This document shows, piece after piece, positions 1 through 7,141 of a stretch of 17,319 bases of DNA. The notes under the pieces were generated by a model, which saw only the letters and a program-made list of their open reading frames with translations, was not told the origin of the DNA and searched no databases. Location: assembly GCA_902782815.1 (NCBI GenBank), contig CACZOS010000286.1, forward strand, positions 1 through 17,319. Direction: 5' to 3'. The position numbers were made by a program, and so were the translations under genes. Origin of the DNA: an uncultured Lachnospiraceae bacterium (GTDB taxonomy: Bacteria > Bacillota > Clostridia > Lachnospirales > Lachnospiraceae). How positions within the stretch are numbered: the stretch's first letter is position 1; each line of letters opens with the position of its first letter.

Positions 1-167
1 CTCATCTTCTGAATCTCGTAAGCTAATCTCTTCTTACCAGCTTCATCGACGTTAGTAATGACACCGTTAAGGGACTCGATCAGAGTCTTTACTTTCTCAA
101 CAGCTTCAATTCTGGCGTCCTCTTCGATCTTTGCATTTATAACCAGACATAATTCATACTTATTCAT
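1..167 (-). CDS. rpsF: 30S ribosomal protein S6, 5' part (cut by window edge)
   Basis: The minus strand encodes a protein starting MNKYELCLVINAKIEEDARI and continuing with a segment reading ESLNGVITNVDEAGKKRLAYEIQKM, the typical N-terminal half of ribosomal protein S6. About 55 of the usual 95 or so residues are present and the gene runs off the left end. S6 binds the central domain of 16S rRNA in the small subunit together with S18. The start at 167 is set by a strong AGAAGGAGGTG ribosome site about 10 nt upstream. rpsF is normally followed by ssb and rpsR, which would lie outside the window. The gene has its own sigma-A-type promoter upstream, separate from the DUF951 gene before it. Confidence 0.95.
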   Translation of the reverse strand, partial: MNKYELCLVINAKIEEDARIEAVEKVKTLIESLNGVITNVDEAGKKRLAYEIQKM

Positions 168-176
168 GGTTATCTC

Positions 177-188
177 GCACCTCCTTCT
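177..188 (-). promoter_or_regulatory. Shine-Dalgarno site of rpsF
   Basis: AGAAGGAGGTGC on the minus strand is a near-perfect anti-16S match just upstream of the rpsF ATG at 167. It fixes the start of this gene, which is cut by the window edge. Confidence 0.85.
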
Positions 189-248
189 GGTCTTTATCGG
201 CCCTTTCCTTTGGAAAGAGCAAGGAAACTTAACATACTGCAGTTCATA

Positions 249-277
249 ATTCTATCATAGAGCATTGGCAAATACAA
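249..277 (-). promoter_or_regulatory. Candidate sigma-A promoter of rpsF
   Basis: On the minus strand, TTGTAT (272-277) and TAGAAT (249-254) are separated by exactly 17 bp. Transcription would start near 242 and leave a leader of about 75 nt before rpsF. The promoter lies just after the DUF951 stop codon. Read from sequence only. Confidence 0.7.
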
Positions 278-285
278 GTTAAATT

Positions 286-459
286 TTAAAGAAAACCCCG
301 GAAATTTTTCTCCACCAGTTTCCGCGGCACCATAACGTCCCTGCCGCATCGCACACACCGGATTCGAAAATCCATCCCTACCCGCAGAAGTTTCCATTCA
401 TTTCCTCCGCAAGGATGAGGTTTTTTCATTTTGATCACCTGACCTACCTGAAAATCCAT
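286..459 (-). CDS. DUF951 family small protein
   Basis: A 57-residue ORF reads MDFQVGQVIKMKKPHPCGGN at its start, then EWKLLRVGMDFRIRCVRCGR and ends near VEKNFRGFL. This matches the DUF951 family, small basic proteins of Firmicutes with the recurring pattern KKxHPCG, WxxxRxGxDxRxxCxxC and xRxxFE/NK. Cys17 and the pair Cys35/Cys38 could bind a metal; this is inferred from spacing. The function is unknown. DUF951 is commonly found next to rpsF and chromosome-partition or mechanosensitive-channel genes in Firmicutes, and here it is directly upstream of rpsF. AGGAAAGGAG lies a few bases before the start. It follows the Ig-like gene by 91 nt with no clear terminator or promoter between, so it may be read from that operon. 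It is too short for most ORF length cut-offs. Confidence 0.92.
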   Translation of the reverse strand: MDFQVGQVIKMKKPHPCGGNEWKLLRVGMDFRIRCVRCGRDVMVPRKLVEKNFRGFL

Positions 460-550
460 CCCGTTCTCCTTTCCTGACCGGATGCCGAGTATCTTTTCCC
501 GGGATCAGCTGCAGGTCAGGGAGGATTCCCCATTCCGGACCTGGGACAAT

Positions 551-3500
551 TCACCGGGTTTTCCTCACTATATCAGAAAATCTCCTCTCAGTCAAAAGGA
601 TCAGGATCAGCAGAAAAACCGAAGCGAGCAGAATCAAAGCCAGGGGCACTCTGTGCAGATAAACAGTCCGCACCAGTGAGGGCCGCATCACAAGAACTCT
701 TTTCTCCTTCCCGGTATTTCTGCTGCTGATCTTATTACCGGCAGAGTCCCAGGCTTCATAGCCGACGATCTGGTAGCCCGGCCGGGAGTCCAGGAATGCG
801 GTCAGGCTGTGGTCCTCATCAAAATCCTTTATGGTATAAAGTGCTGATCTTTCAGATTCTTCCCCTTTCTCGCTGCGCACGTAGACCTTCACTTTTTTCA
901 GCAACGCGTTGTCCATGGCCGTGATGGTATATTCCTTGCGGTCAAGGGCATAGTTTTCCTCCTCCAGACCACCGATCCTCACCGAAGGAGCCGTCTTATC
1001 GACGGCAAACATTATGGGGACGGTCCAGAGTTCATTACCGCTCCGGCTCAAAAATACCCCGGACCCTTCCGGATCCGGCTCCCGGCTTCGGAGGCTGATC
1101 CGGTAGTCCCCTTCCCGGGCGAACAACTCTTTTGAAATATGATAGAGGGTCCGGTACCACCCTTTATATTTAAAGGGAAGGATATCCTGATCCACCTCTT
1201 TCTCCGTTCCCTTAAGCCTCTTTTCCTCCGTCCTGATATCCTTTTCATCCACCTTAAAAACTTCTTCATTATTCCGGGTGACCAGGATCTCTGTTTCCAG
1301 AGGATGAAGGGAATAAGCCACCACCGTGATCTCCCCTTCCTGTTTCCGGTAATATCCGTGAAGATAGGAGGCCGTATCTTCTGTCAGACTGTATCTGGCT
1401 CCCCAACGGTCCACATAGAAGAGAAAATTCTTCTCCTCAGGGCTGTTTCCCGCCAGATCACAGACACTTGTTTTCAGGATATAGGCATTATCCAGTTCTT
1501 TCCTCCTGGGAAAATCCTTCCAGGAAAAGTACAGCTTTCCCCTTCCATTCTCCTCCCTCAGAAAGTAGCGTGACAGGTTTACTGCCTCTGTTCCGTCGCG
1601 GAAACAAAGGGACATCCGGCAGCGATTGCCATCCAGGTTGGTATCACTTACGGCCACGCCCGGTGTCACCTTCTCCGTATAGGTAATGCCCGGATCCCCC
1701 GCAAATCTGACCTCAGGGGGTGTACAGTCAATCACAAAGGGAGAGAGGGTTTCCCGTGGGGAGATGTTACCTGCCAGATCCCTGCAAATACAGCTGATCC
1801 GGTAATGTCCTTCTGCTTCTGCATGATATACATAGACCGACCATCCTTTTTTTCCTGCCTCCCTTACAGCTCCTTTGGGCAAAGATTCCGCCGGACTGAT
1901 TTTTTTCTCTTTACCTTTCCCCGTGAGCAGACTGATCCCTTTCCGGGGCACATTTTTATCCCGTACAAGGACGTATATATCCTGAGCCTGAGCATAATAC
2001 TTTTTGTTTTTGACCCCGGCCCGGTCCATCCACAGAATCAGAGATGGAGAAGTCCGGTCAATGACAAAATCCTCTTTCTGACAATAGGAAGCCGAATTAC
2101 CGGCGTAGTCTCTCACCGTAAGACCGATCCGGTAAGAACCGTCCCCGGTAAAATCCACTTTACACCAGTGTTTCTTCCCGCTGCCCTGCCATTTGCCCAG
2201 AGAATAGCCATCCTTCTCTCCGCTGATCTCCCATTTGGTGGAGGATGGGCGAAAATTCCAGTCCGTCACGGTGATCACTGCACTTCTGGCGGAGGCATAA
2301 TATGTCTTCCCTATGTTCCCGTCTCCGGATTCTTCTTCGGAATCGGAATGAATCTCCTCATCCGTAAATTTGAGGCTGATCACCGGGGCCGTCCGGTCTA
2401 CCACGATCCCGTAACTTGCCTCCTTCTCTTTCACCTGATAACCTGCATTGTCCGTAAACCCGTACCGGATCAGGACGGGGTTATCCCGGCGGGAAGAGGC
2501 ATATGTCCCTGGATCCAGGGTTATGGTCTGAACACTCTGGCAGGAAATGTCCTTCTCCAGATGAAGATCTTTTCCCTCTCCGGACTCTTCCTTTCCGAAA
2601 ACTGTCTTCAGGTAACTGTCCCGGATACCTGCATAGGGATTCCGACAAAGGAGGCTGATCCGGGGAGCTTCCTTATAATATTTAATCTTATGGACTGTAT
2701 CGGTATAGACCGCGTCAGAGTATTCCAGGGCTGCCTCCCCGGTCTGCGCAAACATGTCCCGGGACTCCCACAGAAAAACAGGGCTGATTGTTTCCGGGCT
2801 GGAATGTCCCAGATAGTCTGTACAGAAGGCAACAATCCATCCGCAAAAATCGTCTTTGTCCAGACTCAGGCTGATCTCCTGGTCTCCTCCGGCTACCGGG
2901 TTTGACCGGGTTTCCTCCACCACTGTTCCTCCACTGTCCATATAGCTGTAATGGATGGAGGCTATACCGCTGATCTGATCGGTCGCTTTAATACGAAAAG
3001 AAATCTTTTTTTGGGCAAACATCTGTACAGATGCATAGGAATAGAGACTCAAGGCTGTTTCATCCCCCGGACCTACGGTCAGTGACGGTGCTGAAGCATC
3101 CACCATGAAATCCTTTTTCCCCTCTGCCTTCCTCCCGCTTCCGTCATTTATCCGGAAACTCAAAGGATACTTTCCTTCTCCTTTCGGGGAAAACTCCATT
3201 TTGTTCATCCGATGACCCTCCTGGTAATAGCTGGTCCAGCCGGTCATATTGACAGCAAGATCCGTACCGGAAAGCATGAAAGCAGCGGGATGGAAATTCT
3301 CCTCGCGGATTATGATCTCATAGCCGGGACACTCCGCAAAACAGGGAATTCCCTCCACCGTATTCAGGGGATCTGCCTTGGTATTCACAGACATAATCTC
3401 CGGGCACTGCTTGTCCAGGGTGTATTGGGGACCGTAATAGACACCTTCCCGGAAACATCCCTCCTGGTCATGTCCATGGGGAATCAGAGTTTGGCCCCAT

Positions 3501-4216
3501 GGATCGGTATAGGCGATCTCTAAACGAAAATGTCCTTCCCGGCAGAAAGAAAGAGATAGACATACCATATCCCCGTCTTCCTGTCTCCATCTTTCTTTTT
3601 TCAGGAAACCGGAAGTCACATTCTTTCTCTCCTGTCCCTGATAATTCTCTTCGTAGACAGCCAGGTTAATCCTGTCCGGGTCAAAATCCCTGGTCTTCAT
3701 CCTTATGGTCACCTCCGTATCCTCCCGGATGAACAGTTCCGACTCCGGCCTGATCTCTTCCCCGGAGACGGACCGGATTCCGTACCCCATGTTTTCCGGG
3801 GAAGCAGTACGGCTTTTACGGGAATACTCATGATAAATAACAGAGAGTTCCGGCGGGGCAGGGGGAAGATTCTCCGCTGCCGTCTCAATCCCCGCCGAGT
3901 TTCCCGTCTCCTGAACCTTCTCCGTGGTGCTCCCTGTCTCCTGTCCTTTCTCCGTGGTACCCTCCGTTTCCTGCACTTTCTCCGTGGTACTCTCTGTCTC
4001 CTGTTCTTTCTCTGCGGTACTCTCCGTCTCCTGTTCTTTCTTTGCAGGGTTCTCTGCCGCCTTCTCCGCAGTCATGTCCTCTACGTCCTTCTCCTGTGTA
4101 AAATAATACTCTGTGGAAGGTTCATTTGATACTTCTTCCGCCATCAGACCGGTTTTCGCCGTCAGAAACAGAACCGGAAGAATCACCAGCCACATAAAGA
4201 AGATTCTCTTCCCCAT
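551..4216 (-). CDS. Large membrane-anchored surface protein with Ig-like repeats
   Basis: This is a 1221-residue protein with a signal peptide (basic start MGKRIFF, hydrophobic core, cleavage likely after GLMA). A Glu/Thr-rich linker of five near-identical 10-residue repeats follows at about residues 60-110. The long extracellular body contains Ig-like beta modules: D-x-T/S-x-P motifs recur (VDASAPSL, VDRTAPVI, IDRTSPSL, IDCTPPEV, VDKTAPSV near residues 370, 605, 720, 828 and 1070). Each module tends to end with YRIxL or DxAGN, as in RDYAGNS, RDLAGNI and CDLAGNS. A single C-terminal membrane segment (about 1190-1208) and a short basic tail anchor it, with no LPXTG motif. I start it at the ATG at 4216, 6 nt after GGAGG, rather than at the adjacent GTG. 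It overlaps the kinase gene by 95 nt, so the two are very likely cotranscribed. It is probably a surface adhesin or the sensor/substrate of the kinase; the exact function is not recognised. Confidence 0.8.
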   Translation of the reverse strand: MGKRIFFMWLVILPVLFLTAKTGLMAEEVSNEPSTEYYFTQEKDVEDMTAEKAAENPAKKEQETESTAEKEQETESTTEKVQETEGTTEKGQETGSTTEKVQETGNSAGIETAAENLPPAPPELSVIYHEYSRKSRTASPENMGYGIRSVSGEEIRPESELFIREDTEVTIRMKTRDFDPDRINLAVYEENYQGQERKNVTSGFLKKERWRQEDGDMVCLSLSFCREGHFRLEIAYTDPWGQTLIPHGHDQEGCFREGVYYGPQYTLDKQCPEIMSVNTKADPLNTVEGIPCFAECPGYEIIIREENFHPAAFMLSGTDLAVNMTGWTSYYQEGHRMNKMEFSPKGEGKYPLSFRINDGSGRKAEGKKDFMVDASAPSLTVGPGDETALSLYSYASVQMFAQKKISFRIKATDQISGIASIHYSYMDSGGTVVEETRSNPVAGGDQEISLSLDKDDFCGWIVAFCTDYLGHSSPETISPVFLWESRDMFAQTGEAALEYSDAVYTDTVHKIKYYKEAPRISLLCRNPYAGIRDSYLKTVFGKEESGEGKDLHLEKDISCQSVQTITLDPGTYASSRRDNPVLIRYGFTDNAGYQVKEKEASYGIVVDRTAPVISLKFTDEEIHSDSEEESGDGNIGKTYYASARSAVITVTDWNFRPSSTKWEISGEKDGYSLGKWQGSGKKHWCKVDFTGDGSYRIGLTVRDYAGNSASYCQKEDFVIDRTSPSLILWMDRAGVKNKKYYAQAQDIYVLVRDKNVPRKGISLLTGKGKEKKISPAESLPKGAVREAGKKGWSVYVYHAEAEGHYRISCICRDLAGNISPRETLSPFVIDCTPPEVRFAGDPGITYTEKVTPGVAVSDTNLDGNRCRMSLCFRDGTEAVNLSRYFLREENGRGKLYFSWKDFPRRKELDNAYILKTSVCDLAGNSPEEKNFLFYVDRWGARYSLTEDTASYLHGYYRKQEGEITVVAYSLHPLETEILVTRNNEEVFKVDEKDIRTEEKRLKGTEKEVDQDILPFKYKGWYRTLYHISKELFAREGDYRISLRSREPDPEGSGVFLSRSGNELWTVPIMFAVDKTAPSVRIGGLEEENYALDRKEYTITAMDNALLKKVKVYVRSEKGEESERSALYTIKDFDEDHSLTAFLDSRPGYQIVGYEAWDSAGNKISSRNTGKEKRVLVMRPSLVRTVYLHRVPLALILLASVFLLILILLTERRFSDIVRKTR
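3888..4037 (-). repeat. Five 30-bp tandem repeats coding a Glu/Thr-rich linker
   Basis: Five units of 30 bp lie head to tail. Plus-strand units begin at 3888, 3918, 3948, 3978 and 4008, and the inner ones share TTCTCCGTGGT and TCTCCTGT cores. They encode ten-residue repeats such as EKEQETESTT and EKVQETEGTT, which look like a flexible stalk between the signal peptide and the Ig-like region. The near identity suggests copy number can change by slippage or recombination without breaking the frame. Confidence 0.88.
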
Positions 4217-5855
4217 CACTCGCCTCCAAGATCTTTACCGCCTTCTCCGCTTCGGCAACCAGAGCCGTCAGCCTTTCTCTTCTTTCCAGGTTATGGCTCC
4301 CTGCCAGTCCTGAGGCAAAGGAGTCCACAGCCTTCAGTTCATCAAGCAGCATCTCTTCCGTGATCTCAGGTTCCTCCAGAAAATGACCTGCATAGTCCCG
4401 GATCTCCATGGCAACTTCAAAGGCTGCATACCAGGAGGAAGTCTCATCCTCCCGGATCGATCCCGGTTCCCGGTAATAGACACAAAGTCTTTTCAAAAGC
4501 CGGTAAAACTCCCCGTAGGATTTCCGGGCCCCGTCACTGCTCTCGTCCTGTCCATAGTCCAGAAAAGTCTGGTGGTATTCTCCGATCAGGACATAGCAGG
4601 CAGCCTTTTCTTTTTGTTCAGGGGAAAGGCCGTTCCCGGTACCGAGTGCCCGGGAAAACCAGGTTCCGGCTTCCCTCCTTCCCCCGATTCCTCCCATCTG
4701 ATGAAAGAAACCCATGCCCAGCTCATAACAGAACCTGCTGTAAGCTCCCGGGTTCTGAGTCCGGAGCACGGACAACGCTCCGTTTTCCCGAAGGAGGCTC
4801 ACGAGCTTCACCGCCTGTCCGGAGGAAAAGTGATTGGGAAGGATGTAAACATCGGTCATACTCTGATAGATTTCTTCCTTCCACGGTGCTTTTTTGAGGG
4901 CAGACCGGTAAAAGGAAAGTTTTTCATCCGGCTTTACAGACTCTTCGGCATACTCTACATAACGAAGTGCTTCAGTCTCCCTGGATTCCCGGACAAAACA
5001 TCTTCCCAATAGAAGAAGGCAGAAGAGTGCCCCCAGTCCCCATACCAGATATTCCGCCTTGATTCTTCCGATCGCCGCTTTCTTTCTCTCCTGCCTGCCC
5101 CGGATCAGTCCCAGGGCAGCTTCCAGATCCCCCATATCCCGGTAGCGGTCCCCCGGACAAGGAGCGGTGCATCTCCCAAGAAAAGAGAGAAAGAAGGAAG
5201 ATACCCGCAGATGAGCATCCTCCGGTATCCCGGGTTTTCCGAAGAGGCAGAAGGTTAAGGTCCGTCCCAATCCGTAGATATCTGTTCTGATATCTGGCAA
5301 TATTTCCCCTGTGTACTGTTCCGGGGCCGCATAGGCAGGGGTTCCCAGGTAAGTCTCCCCCATAGCGTGGACATCTCCTCCCAGGGCTGCGCCAAAATCA
5401 ATGAGATACAACTTTCCCGAAGGATGAAGGATGATATTTGCCGGTTTCAGATCCAGGTGCAGAAGAGGTGGATTCCTTCCGTGAAGATCCTTCAGTATGG
5501 AGGCCAGCTGTAATCCCCATCCTGTGACCTGGTCTTCGCTTGCCGGGCCGGATTCCCTTACATATTCTTCCAGAGTCTTCCCGGGAATCCACTCCATGAT
5601 GATCATCAGGGAGTCCTCCTCCGTAAAGACATCGATGATCCGGGGGACAGCCTGATGCCGTATCTTTCTGATATTATGGATTTCCCTGATGAACTGTCCC
5701 AGGATAATCTCCCTGCCGGGGCCTTCCCCCGGCCGGATCATCTTCAGGACTCTTTTCAATACCAGGTGTTCATCAAAAACCAGAAAGACTGTACCGGTCC
5801 CCCCTTCTCCGATCTTGTCCAAAACCCTGTAGCGCCCTCCCAGGATTTTCGTCAT
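4122..5855 (-). CDS. Transmembrane Hanks-type Ser/Thr protein kinase
   Basis: The protein has 577 residues. The N-terminal kinase domain (about 8-250) is complete: glycine loop GEGGTGTV (16-23), lysine K38, alphaC glutamate E58, catalytic HLDLKPAN (133-140, Asp135, Asn140), IDFG (Asp153) and AAPE (176-179). The usual HRD arginine is leucine, so activation-loop control may differ from RD kinases. A membrane segment (about 269-288) follows, then roughly 290 extracytoplasmic residues that look helical and TPR-like rather than PASTA, so it is not a PrkC/StkP-type muropeptide sensor. It starts 7 nt after the ubiquitin-like gene with no clear ribosome site, which suggests translational coupling. 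Its last ~32 codons overlap the Ig-like gene and give a Gly/Ser/Asp-rich tail. It likely phosphorylates a partner in this locus; the substrate is unknown. Confidence 0.93.
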   Translation of the reverse strand: MTKILGGRYRVLDKIGEGGTGTVFLVFDEHLVLKRVLKMIRPGEGPGREIILGQFIREIHNIRKIRHQAVPRIIDVFTEEDSLMIIMEWIPGKTLEEYVRESGPASEDQVTGWGLQLASILKDLHGRNPPLLHLDLKPANIILHPSGKLYLIDFGAALGGDVHAMGETYLGTPAYAAPEQYTGEILPDIRTDIYGLGRTLTFCLFGKPGIPEDAHLRVSSFFLSFLGRCTAPCPGDRYRDMGDLEAALGLIRGRQERKKAAIGRIKAEYLVWGLGALFCLLLLGRCFVRESRETEALRYVEYAEESVKPDEKLSFYRSALKKAPWKEEIYQSMTDVYILPNHFSSGQAVKLVSLLRENGALSVLRTQNPGAYSRFCYELGMGFFHQMGGIGGRREAGTWFSRALGTGNGLSPEQKEKAACYVLIGEYHQTFLDYGQDESSDGARKSYGEFYRLLKRLCVYYREPGSIREDETSSWYAAFEVAMEIRDYAGHFLEEPEITEEMLLDELKAVDSFASGLAGSHNLERRERLTALVAEAEKAVKILEASDGEENLLYVAGDSSGSVSDGENRSDGGRSIK

Positions 5856-5862
5856 TCTGTGT

Positions 5863-6093
5863 TCAGATCATGATCAGGCTGCTTCCATCCGACAGTCCGC
5901 ATTCGCCCAATGTAAGGTTATGGCGAAGGATGTGTCTCTTTCCCACATCACAGAGCCAGGGTCTCTGCAGATGAGGGCAGGCAGCCAGCCTTTGTTTCAG
6001 CCGGTCCATAAGGGTTTCCGTCAGGTCGTCCTCGCTACAGGAAATCTTCAGGACATCACCCTGGTAAGGCAGCATAATATCGACCGTAATCAT
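5863..6093 (-). CDS. YukD/EsaB-like ubiquitin-fold protein
   Basis: A 76-residue protein starts MITVDIMLPYQGDVLKIS and ends TLGECGLSDGSSLIMI. The beta-start, central helix and end of the form LxxxGLxDGSxLxxI resemble YukD/EsaB, the small ubiquitin-like proteins of WXG100 (type VII) secretion loci; YukD ends with a similar GECKLSDCGITNGDRLEIL. It lacks a C-terminal diglycine, so it is not expected to be conjugated. I start it at the second ATG: AAGGAGG (6101-6107) is 7 nt before it, while the first ATG at 6099 is 1 nt from that site. It sits 7 nt upstream of the kinase gene. It may act as a cytoplasmic adaptor for the kinase. The family assignment rests on pattern recall, not on a search. Confidence 0.72.
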   Translation of the reverse strand: MITVDIMLPYQGDVLKISCSEDDLTETLMDRLKQRLAACPHLQRPWLCDVGKRHILRHNLTLGECGLSDGSSLIMI

Positions 6094-6100
6094 ATGCATT

Positions 6101-6107
6101 CCTCCTT
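6101..6107 (-). promoter_or_regulatory. Ribosome site that sets the start of the YukD-like gene
   Basis: AAGGAGG on the minus strand has a 7-nt spacing to the ATG at 6093 but only 1 nt to the in-frame ATG at 6099. The shorter protein is therefore favoured. Confidence 0.8.
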
Positions 6108-6121
6108 GTCATTTTTGACTG

Positions 6122-6152
6122 AATATAACCATATGGCTCTCCTCTTCTTCAA
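6122..6152 (-). promoter_or_regulatory. Weak candidate promoter of the YukD-like/kinase/Ig operon
   Basis: TTGAAG (6147-6152) and TATATT (6122-6127) lie 19 bp apart on the minus strand, with a short leader to the YukD-like gene. The spacing is long and the match modest. It lies downstream of the strong hairpin at 6220-6259, so a separate promoter for this operon would make sense. An 8-bp palindrome CCATATGG (6129-6136) sits inside. Confidence 0.3.
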
Positions 6153-6219
6153 TCCGGGGGAAGGCCGGACCCGCAAAAGGCTCCCTGATACAGCGGGAAA
6201 GAAGGTGCCGGGACGCAAA

Positions 6220-6259
6220 GAACCCCCCGCACAGTTTTATCTTTTGTGCAGGGGGATTC
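6220..6259 (-). terminator. Strong hairpin after the LytTR gene, likely terminator
   Basis: The minus strand folds into a stem of 11 bp (CCCCC, one T-G wobble, GCACA) that can extend to about 15 bp, with an 11-nt loop. It is followed by TTCTTT, a short U-rich tract. It most likely ends LytTR transcription. The U-tract is weak, so it could instead be an attenuating or processing structure. The rest of 6094-6396 holds no convincing gene. Confidence 0.6.
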
Positions 6260-6396
6260 CTTCCCGCGCCGGGGGATTATCATTCCCACAGCCAGGCTAT
6301 CATTTGCCTCCGCCATACTGTATGGCAGAGAACTGATCTGTCCCATTCCCATTTAATATGATTTAATCCGATCTTCGCGTTCCCGCAAATCTTCCC

Positions 6397-7113
6397 TCAG
6401 GCCTGTCCGCAGGAGCCGAAAAATACCTGTTCCGTCCGTCTACGATACTTTCTGGAAACAGGAATGACAATTTCTCCCTCAAGAATGATCTGAAGATGGG
6501 CAAAATCCACCCGGGTCACATAAGTCAGGTTTACGATAAAACTCCGGTGACAACGGACAAATTCCTCGGGAAGCCTTGCTTCCATACTGGAAAAAGAGTC
6601 ATAGAATTCATGCTCATCCCCGGATCTGTACAGGATAACTCTCTTGTTCCTGGTCTCGAAATAGAGGATGGAAGAATAAGCAAATACCATCCTGACCGTC
6701 TTCTTCCTAACCAAAAAGCGATGGCTGAAATGATCCCTCTCCTCCCTGGAGACCATATGGCGGTAGATCCGCATGAGCATATCCGGAAGACAGGATTCTT
6801 CCAGAGGAGATACCCACAGAAACAAAGGTCTGATCTCAGGAATTACCAGTTGAGCTGCAGAAATATCTCCTGAAGTCAGCAGAACCATCTCTACCCGGTC
6901 ATTCCGTCTTCGGATACTCCTGACCAGCCGGATATCCGGAGGACCGGAAACCCCCAGGACAAGCAAATCCACGTCCTGCGTGTCCTTTCTCTCCGGCCGG
7001 TTAATACTCCATTGAAACAAAGTCCTCCCCAAAAGGGTCTCCATCCGGTCCATCTGTCTTGTTATCTTACATGTCTCCTCCGGATACCTGTTATCCAACC
7101 TGATCTTTATCAT
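6397..7113 (-). CDS. LytTR-family transcriptional regulator with degenerate receiver
   Basis: This protein has 238 residues. The C-terminal ~100 residues form a LytTR DNA-binding domain: FLVRKKTVRMVF, SILYFETRNKRVILY, FYDSFSSMEARL, FVRCHRSFIVNLTYV and IPVSRKYR are the usual landmarks. The N-terminal part has a receiver-like layout (VDLLVLGVSG, then VEMVLLTSG), but the phosphoacceptor Asp is replaced by Gly and no acidic pocket is evident. Control is therefore probably not by a histidine kinase. The start at 7113 is chosen because AAGGGGAAGG precedes it, and the alternative ATG at 7143 falls inside the -10 region. It lies upstream of the YukD-like/kinase/Ig block on the same strand, separated by 303 nt holding a hairpin. 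It may control that block; this is inferred from position. Confidence 0.85.
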   Translation of the reverse strand: MIKIRLDNRYPEETCKITRQMDRMETLLGRTLFQWSINRPERKDTQDVDLLVLGVSGPPDIRLVRSIRRRNDRVEMVLLTSGDISAAQLVIPEIRPLFLWVSPLEESCLPDMLMRIYRHMVSREERDHFSHRFLVRKKTVRMVFAYSSILYFETRNKRVILYRSGDEHEFYDSFSSMEARLPEEFVRCHRSFIVNLTYVTRVDFAHLQIILEGEIVIPVSRKYRRRTEQVFFGSCGQA

Positions 7114-7141
7114 ATTACCTTCCCCTTGGATTGATGAACTC

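Noticed and set aside
194..397. 67-codon minus-strand ORF beginning METSAGRDGF
   Set aside because: Out of frame with the DUF951 gene that covers the same DNA and runs into the rpsF promoter and leader.
1805..2905. 366-codon plus-strand ORF
   Set aside because: It lies wholly antisense to the Ig-like gene, has no ribosome site, and its translation is Phe/Pro/Arg-rich without a domain pattern; it mirrors codon use on the other strand.
3888..4037. CRISPR array
   Set aside because: The 30-bp units are contiguous without spacers and are in frame within a coding gene.
3830..4129. Plus-strand ORF with Leu/Arg-rich repeats (LRGTLRFLHFLRGTL)
   Set aside because: The repeats are the reverse complement of the 30-bp units coding the Glu/Thr linker; a shadow, not a protein.
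551..7113. Complete type VII secretion locus
   Set aside because: Only the YukD-like protein and the kinase fit; no FtsK-type ATPase, WXG100 protein or EsaA/EssA/EssB-type membrane protein is found in the window.
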